Positions 60,541 to 64,000 of a stretch of 64,000 nt of DNA are shown one piece after another (the stretch's first letter is position 1; each line of letters starts with the position of its first letter). Made by a program: the position numbers and the translations under genes. The DNA comes from Lachnospiraceae bacterium (lineage in GTDB: Bacteria; Bacillota; Clostridia; Lachnospirales; Lachnospiraceae): assembly GCA_949383255.1 (NCBI GenBank), contig CASJPF010000005.1, positions 62,001 through 126,000 on the forward strand. Direction: 5' to 3'. The notes beneath the pieces are model-generated. The model ran no database searches and had not been told where the DNA came from. It saw nothing but the letters and a program-made list of their open reading frames with translations.

Positions 60541-61917
60541 TTATTGCTCCGTGTTCTCTTTGACAACATTGTGCGCCTCTATTTTTTGAGACTTTGTGAC
60601 AAGCACCGATTGTATCACATTCTTTTCCACCTTCACAATCTTAAAAGTATATCCCTCAATCTCAAGCTCCGAGTTCTCATCTTCATCTGGAATCCGGTCC
60701 AACTTGGATATCAAGTATCCATTGAGTGTCTCAAACTCTGTATCACCAAAAGAAATTCCAAATCGCTCCTCCAAGTCCTCAAGCCGCATCATTCCTTCAA
60801 TCATATATTCATTCTCGCCCTTTTTCTCAATATGATTTTCCTCTGGGTCATACTCATCCATAATATTTCCCACAATTTCTTCAAGAATATCCTCCATTGT
60901 CACAAGTCCCGATGTCTGCCCATACTCATCCATAACAATCACCATCTGATTCTTTTGTGACTGCATACTCCGAAAAAGATCGTCAATATTTTTGGTTTCC
61001 GGCACAAACACTGCCTCTCTTAAAAGCCCTTCCACTATTCCAATAGGCTGATTTAAACTTTCATTTAAAGTATGTATTCTCATTGCATCTTTCAAGTACA
61101 ATACCCCAATCACATGATCCAAATTTTCCTCAAAAACGGGATATCTGCTGTTGCTCTCCTTCAGCATATAGCCAAGGGCATCTTTGAATGGTGTTGTGCT
61201 ATCAAGTGCCATAATATTATTTCTGTGTGTCATAATATCATTTGCTTTCTTATCCCCAAATTCAAAGATATTTGTAATCATCTCAACTTCACCTGCTTCG
61301 AGAACGCCAAGCTCATGCCCCTCATTGACCATTGAGATAATCTCCTCCTCTGTGACATCCGCCTGCTCCTCTGTATTGCGCAGACCGAAAATCCACAGCA
61401 GACCATTTGCAGAAATCGCAATAATCCATGTCAGCGGATAAAGCACTGTTCTAAGAAATTGTATTTGACGAATAAACCGATATGCCCACGCATCTGGATA
61501 TTTCTGTGCAATCTTCTTGGGCAGTAAAATTCCGAATGTCAACAGTACATACATTAGAAGGACCGCCGCGACTATTAGTGCCATCCAATCCAACACAATT
61601 TCATTGAACTCCCGAAAAAATGATATGTTCCCAAAAACCTTTCGGAGTCCCTCTGCCCATCTTGACAGAAAGAAGTATCCCATCACTAACTCAATCAACG
61701 TTGTGATCATTTGAATCGAATTGACATAGATTGTAGCGCGCTCAATAATGCGGCTGAGCAAAATTGATTTTTTGTCTTTCTCTTCCTCCGCTCTGCGCTC
61801 AATCTCTTTCTCATTCATAAGACCAATGGCCTTGTTAAATCCGGTCAATATCGCCTCAACAAAAAGCAGTAACAGAAATACTATCATACTACAGGCCGAA
61901 GCCCCTCCATCATCCAT
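60541..61917 (-). CDS. CNNM/CorC-type membrane protein (DUF21, CBS and transporter-associated domains)
   Basis: The 458-residue protein has an N-terminal DUF21 membrane domain with four hydrophobic segments (SMIVFLLLLFVEAILTGFN, later AVLLMYVLLTFGILLP). A pair of CBS domains follows, with IMTHRNNIMALDSTTPF and QNQMVIVMDEYGQTSGLVTM EDILEEIVG, and a C-terminal transporter-associated domain. Families with this layout are magnesium or cobalt transport related and were formerly called hemolysins. The start at 61917 has AAAGGAGAGG; a longer frame upstream is not supported. Confidence 0.92.
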   Translation of the reverse strand: MDDGGASACSMIVFLLLLFVEAILTGFNKAIGLMNEKEIERRAEEEKDKKSILLSRIIERATIYVNSIQMITTLIELVMGYFFLSRWAEGLRKVFGNISFFREFNEIVLDWMALIVAAVLLMYVLLTFGILLPKKIAQKYPDAWAYRFIRQIQFLRTVLYPLTWIIAISANGLLWIFGLRNTEEQADVTEEEIISMVNEGHELGVLEAGEVEMITNIFEFGDKKANDIMTHRNNIMALDSTTPFKDALGYMLKESNSRYPVFEENLDHVIGVLYLKDAMRIHTLNESLNQPIGIVEGLLREAVFVPETKNIDDLFRSMQSQKNQMVIVMDEYGQTSGLVTMEDILEEIVGNIMDEYDPEENHIEKKGENEYMIEGMMRLEDLEERFGISFGDTEFETLNGYLISKLDRIPDEDENSELEIEGYTFKIVKVEKNVIQSVLVTKSQKIEAHNVVKENTEQ

Positions 61918-61984
61918 TTTTTCCTCTCCTTTATTCTTTGGAATTGTTCTATCTTTCCTCTGCACCGATTTTTGTGCATACAGC

Positions 61985-62020
61985 AAAGGTGTAAACCACT
62001 ATTTTGTGGGCTACACCTTT
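61985..62020 (-). other. 5'-terminal stem-loop of the CBS membrane-protein transcript
   Basis: AAAGGTGTA pairs with TACACCTTT around a CCAC/GTGG inner stem. The predicted start of transcription is about 62016, inside the outer arm, so the message would begin with this hairpin. It may protect the 5' end. Confidence 0.55.
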
Positions 62021-62022
62021 CT

Positions 62023-62051
62023 AATATATCATTACTATTGTAAAACGTCAA
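62023..62051 (-). promoter_or_regulatory. Promoter of the CBS membrane protein, TTGACG-N17-TATATT
   Basis: A near-consensus -35 and good -10 with a 17-bp spacer on the minus strand, about 105 bp before the start codon and just after the mazF stop codon. Confidence 0.75.
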
Positions 62052-62063
62052 TATCCAAAGCCC

Positions 62064-62405
62064 TTATGTATCAAGCTCAAGACTGATTTGTAAGGCTCTG
62101 TTGACTCTCTGCATAATTGGAGAATCCAGATGACACACCTTATCCTTCAGACGTTTTTTATCGATTGTCCTTAACTGCTCAAGCAAAATCACGGAGTCTT
62201 TCACCATATCGTAATTTCCCGCATTCAGTTCAATATGTGTAGGTAAATTGGCTTTGTTCATCTTGGAAGTGATTGCAGCACAAATCACGGTCGGACTGTG
62301 CTTGTTTCCCACATCATTCTGAATAATCAAAACTGGCCTTACTCCGCCCTGTTCTGAGCCTACCACTGGTCTTAAATCTGCATAATAAATATCTCCTCGT
62401 TTCAT
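62064..62405 (-). CDS. ndoA: MazF/NdoA-family endoribonuclease toxin
   Basis: The 113-residue protein has the MazF/PemK fold with [40 protein letters not shown] and [24 protein letters not shown], including the catalytic Arg and Thr segments. In Bacillus it lies after alr with its antitoxin gene in between. Here the 107-bp gap from alr has no ORF of suitable size, so the antitoxin is not adjacent. Confidence 0.93.
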   Translation of the reverse strand: MKRGDIYYADLRPVVGSEQGGVRPVLIIQNDVGNKHSPTVICAAITSKMNKANLPTHIELNAGNYDMVKDSVILLEQLRTIDKKRLKDKVCHLDSPIMQRVNRALQISLELDT

Positions 62406-62511
62406 CTTCTTTCACCTCTGTCTGTTGCTTTTCGTATTCAAATTTTTATAATACTATTTTTTCCATTGGTGAAATTTTTATACAGTTTGTACATTAAAAA
62501 TAAAATCTATT

Positions 62512-63672
62512 TTATTCACAGATTAAAGTATCATCCAACTTGTAGATTCGAGGGATTCTTTTTCCAATATCGCACGCAAGCTCATAGTTAAATCTGCCAG
62601 AAAGCATACCTAACTCTTCCATTGTAATGCAAGCGTCGCCATCCTTTCCAATCAAAGTCACTGTGTCACCAACACACACTGAAAAATCCAAATCTGTGAC
62701 ATCAACCATAAACTGATCCATACAAATACGCCCAAGAATCATCGCCCGCTGTCCATGCAAAAGTACAGATCCAACATTAGACAGACTTCTAGGATACCCA
62801 TCCCCATAGCCAATACAAATTGTTGCAACCCTTGTATCTCTCGTCGTTGTATAAGTGCCCCCATAACTGATTTCCTGCCCTTTCGGAACAGTCTTAACAT
62901 ACACAACCCTTGATTTTAAGTTAAGCATAGGTTTTAATTGAAGCAGATTGTCCGCATGTACTACATCAGACGGCCACAATCCATACAAAATAATGCCTGC
63001 CCGTACTGCATCCATATTTGCCTCTGGCATCTGTACAATTCCTGCACTGTTAGAACAATGCTTCATTGGAATTTTTTGTTGTGTCTCATGCTCCACTTGT
63101 GTTACATACTCCTGAAAAAGTGCCATTTGATGATACGTCTTCGTTTTATCAATTTCATCCGCTGTTGCAAAATGTGTGAAAATACCTTCTATCTCCAAAC
63201 CGGGAAGCGCACAAATCTGTCGGATTAGCACCAGTCCCTGTGCATCTGGATTAATGCCAATCCTTGTCATACCTGTATCTATTTTTAGATGAATTTTGCA
63301 GCTTTTTCCAGTTTTTACCGCAATGTCTGACAATTCCTTGGCTGTATCTAGCGTGAATACAGTGGAGCGTATCGCTTCTTTGATAAAGCGCCCATAGCTG
63401 TAGGGAAATGTATATCCCAACACCAAAATTGGTTTTTGTATTTTGTTATCCCGCAATGCAAATGCCTCCTCGGCGGTTGCAACCGCATACCCCCACACCT
63501 GATGCTCATTTTCAAGAACGCGCGCAATTTGTTCTGCGCCATGCCCATAGCCATCTGTCTTTATAACTGCAATAATCTTTGTATCCCTTCCTATTTTCTT
63601 CCGAATACTTTCAATATTAAAAAGCAACGCATCTAAATCAATCTCTGCCCATGCTCTGTCATAATGCTTCAT
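62512..63672 (-). CDS. alr: Alanine racemase
   Basis: The enzyme makes D-alanine for peptidoglycan using PLP. The PLP lysine (Lys38) is in AVIKTDGYGHG, and further motifs include TGMTRIGI, ISYGGTYTT and the catalytic tyrosine region VATICIGYGDGYPR. The start at 63672 is preferred because GAGG lies about 9 nt before it. The length is 386 residues. It lies 30 bp after nnrD and upstream of ndoA, the arrangement seen in many Firmicutes. Confidence 0.94.
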   Translation of the reverse strand: MKHYDRAWAEIDLDALLFNIESIRKKIGRDTKIIAVIKTDGYGHGAEQIARVLENEHQVWGYAVATAEEAFALRDNKIQKPILVLGYTFPYSYGRFIKEAIRSTVFTLDTAKELSDIAVKTGKSCKIHLKIDTGMTRIGINPDAQGLVLIRQICALPGLEIEGIFTHFATADEIDKTKTYHQMALFQEYVTQVEHETQQKIPMKHCSNSAGIVQMPEANMDAVRAGIILYGLWPSDVVHADNLLQLKPMLNLKSRVVYVKTVPKGQEISYGGTYTTTRDTRVATICIGYGDGYPRSLSNVGSVLLHGQRAMILGRICMDQFMVDVTDLDFSVCVGDTVTLIGKDGDACITMEELGMLSGRFNYELACDIGKRIPRIYKLDDTLICE

Positions 63673-63702
63673 GGTCTCCATCCTCTTTTCCACATATGTT
63701 TT

Positions 63703-64000
63703 CTATAATTCCTTAAGCGATTTGATAATGTCCTGCGCCATAATATAATATGCTGATGTTTTCTTCCTTGCCAAGTCGCCTGCAAGACCATGTGTGTAAG
63801 TTCCCATCACGGCTGCCTCAAATCCGCTGCATCCCTGTGCCAGAAATCCTGCAATAATTCCTGTGAGCACATCTCCTGAACCAGCAGTCGCCATCCCATC
63901 ATTTCCACTGGCATTTAGATAGGTCAATTTTCCCCTTTTTGCCACAATTGTTCTTGCGTCTTTGCAAACAAGAGAGACATCGTATTTTTTGGTAAATGTT
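63703..64000 (-). CDS. nnrD: ADP-dependent NAD(P)H-hydrate dehydratase, C-terminal part
   Basis: The protein repairs hydrated NAD(P)H. The sequence ends in the ribokinase-like signature NDGMATAGSGDVLTGIIAGF, whose aspartate is catalytic, followed by the closing helix. The frame is open to position 64000, so the gene begins outside the window. The preceding residues (TFTKKYDVSLVCKDARTIVA) are also in frame. It may carry the NnrE epimerase domain upstream, as is common. Confidence 0.92.
   Translation of the reverse strand, partial: TFTKKYDVSLVCKDARTIVAKRGKLTYLNASGNDGMATAGSGDVLTGIIAGFLAQGCSGFEAAVMGTYTHGLAGDLARKKTSAYYIMAQDIIKSLKEL

Overview
The window looks like a low-to-mid GC (roughly 40%) chromosome segment of a motile, spore-forming Clostridia, most likely Lachnospiraceae. 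This rests on the gene content and order (rimP-nusA-ylxR-ylxQ-infB-rbfA, nrnA-truB-ribF, rpsO, pnp), SpoIVB, CheV and CheX-type chemotaxis proteins, a leucine T-box and consensus sigma-A promoters. The genus cannot be fixed from the sequence alone. Almost everything is on the minus strand; only the CheX/receiver gene and spoIVB are on the plus strand. No rRNA, tRNA, CRISPR array, prophage or transposase was seen.

Region by region (increasing coordinates; minus-strand genes are read right to left). 1-1646: truncated oligopeptide-binding lipoprotein with a structured upstream transcript that has its own consensus promoter and terminator. 1.8-9.4 kb: ung, hisF, hisH, a large acidic repeat membrane protein, a Sir2-like protein, cheV and a lipoprotein. 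9.4-18.9 kb: histidine kinase, alkD, leuA (fused to an AraC-type DNA-binding domain and preceded by a leucine T-box), an acyltransferase fusion, nth, hisS and two small proteins. 19.3-25.5 kb: CheX-receiver protein, cell-wall amidase, bioB under a BirA operator, a ClbS/DfsB-like protein, a gene fusing a sigma-factor stub to an unrelated domain, and a DUF6985-like protein. 25.6-39 kb: the RNA metabolism and translation block. 39.3-45.1 kb: citrate synthase, spoIVB, a condensation-fold acyltransferase with its membrane partner, and a coiled-coil protein. 45.2-58.8 kb: an apparently single operon, SWIM zinc finger, two paralogous helical-repeat proteins, MoxR AAA ATPase, DUF5682, VWA, then clpS, clpA and aat. 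58.9-64 kb: thioesterase, yebC, a CBS/CorC-type membrane protein, mazF, alr and the end of nnrD.

The most interesting system is the 13.5-kb operon at 45254-58806. It joins a poorly characterised MoxR/VWA/DUF5682/SWIM module to the ClpS-ClpA-Aat N-degron machinery, which is unusual in Firmicutes. The second is the leuA-AraC fusion behind a leucine-specific T-box. Several intergenic regions carry copies of an apparently related inverted-repeat-bounded structured element (about 110-190 bp) and of a second, shorter repeat. These are probably mobile or RNA-level elements, and I cannot name them.
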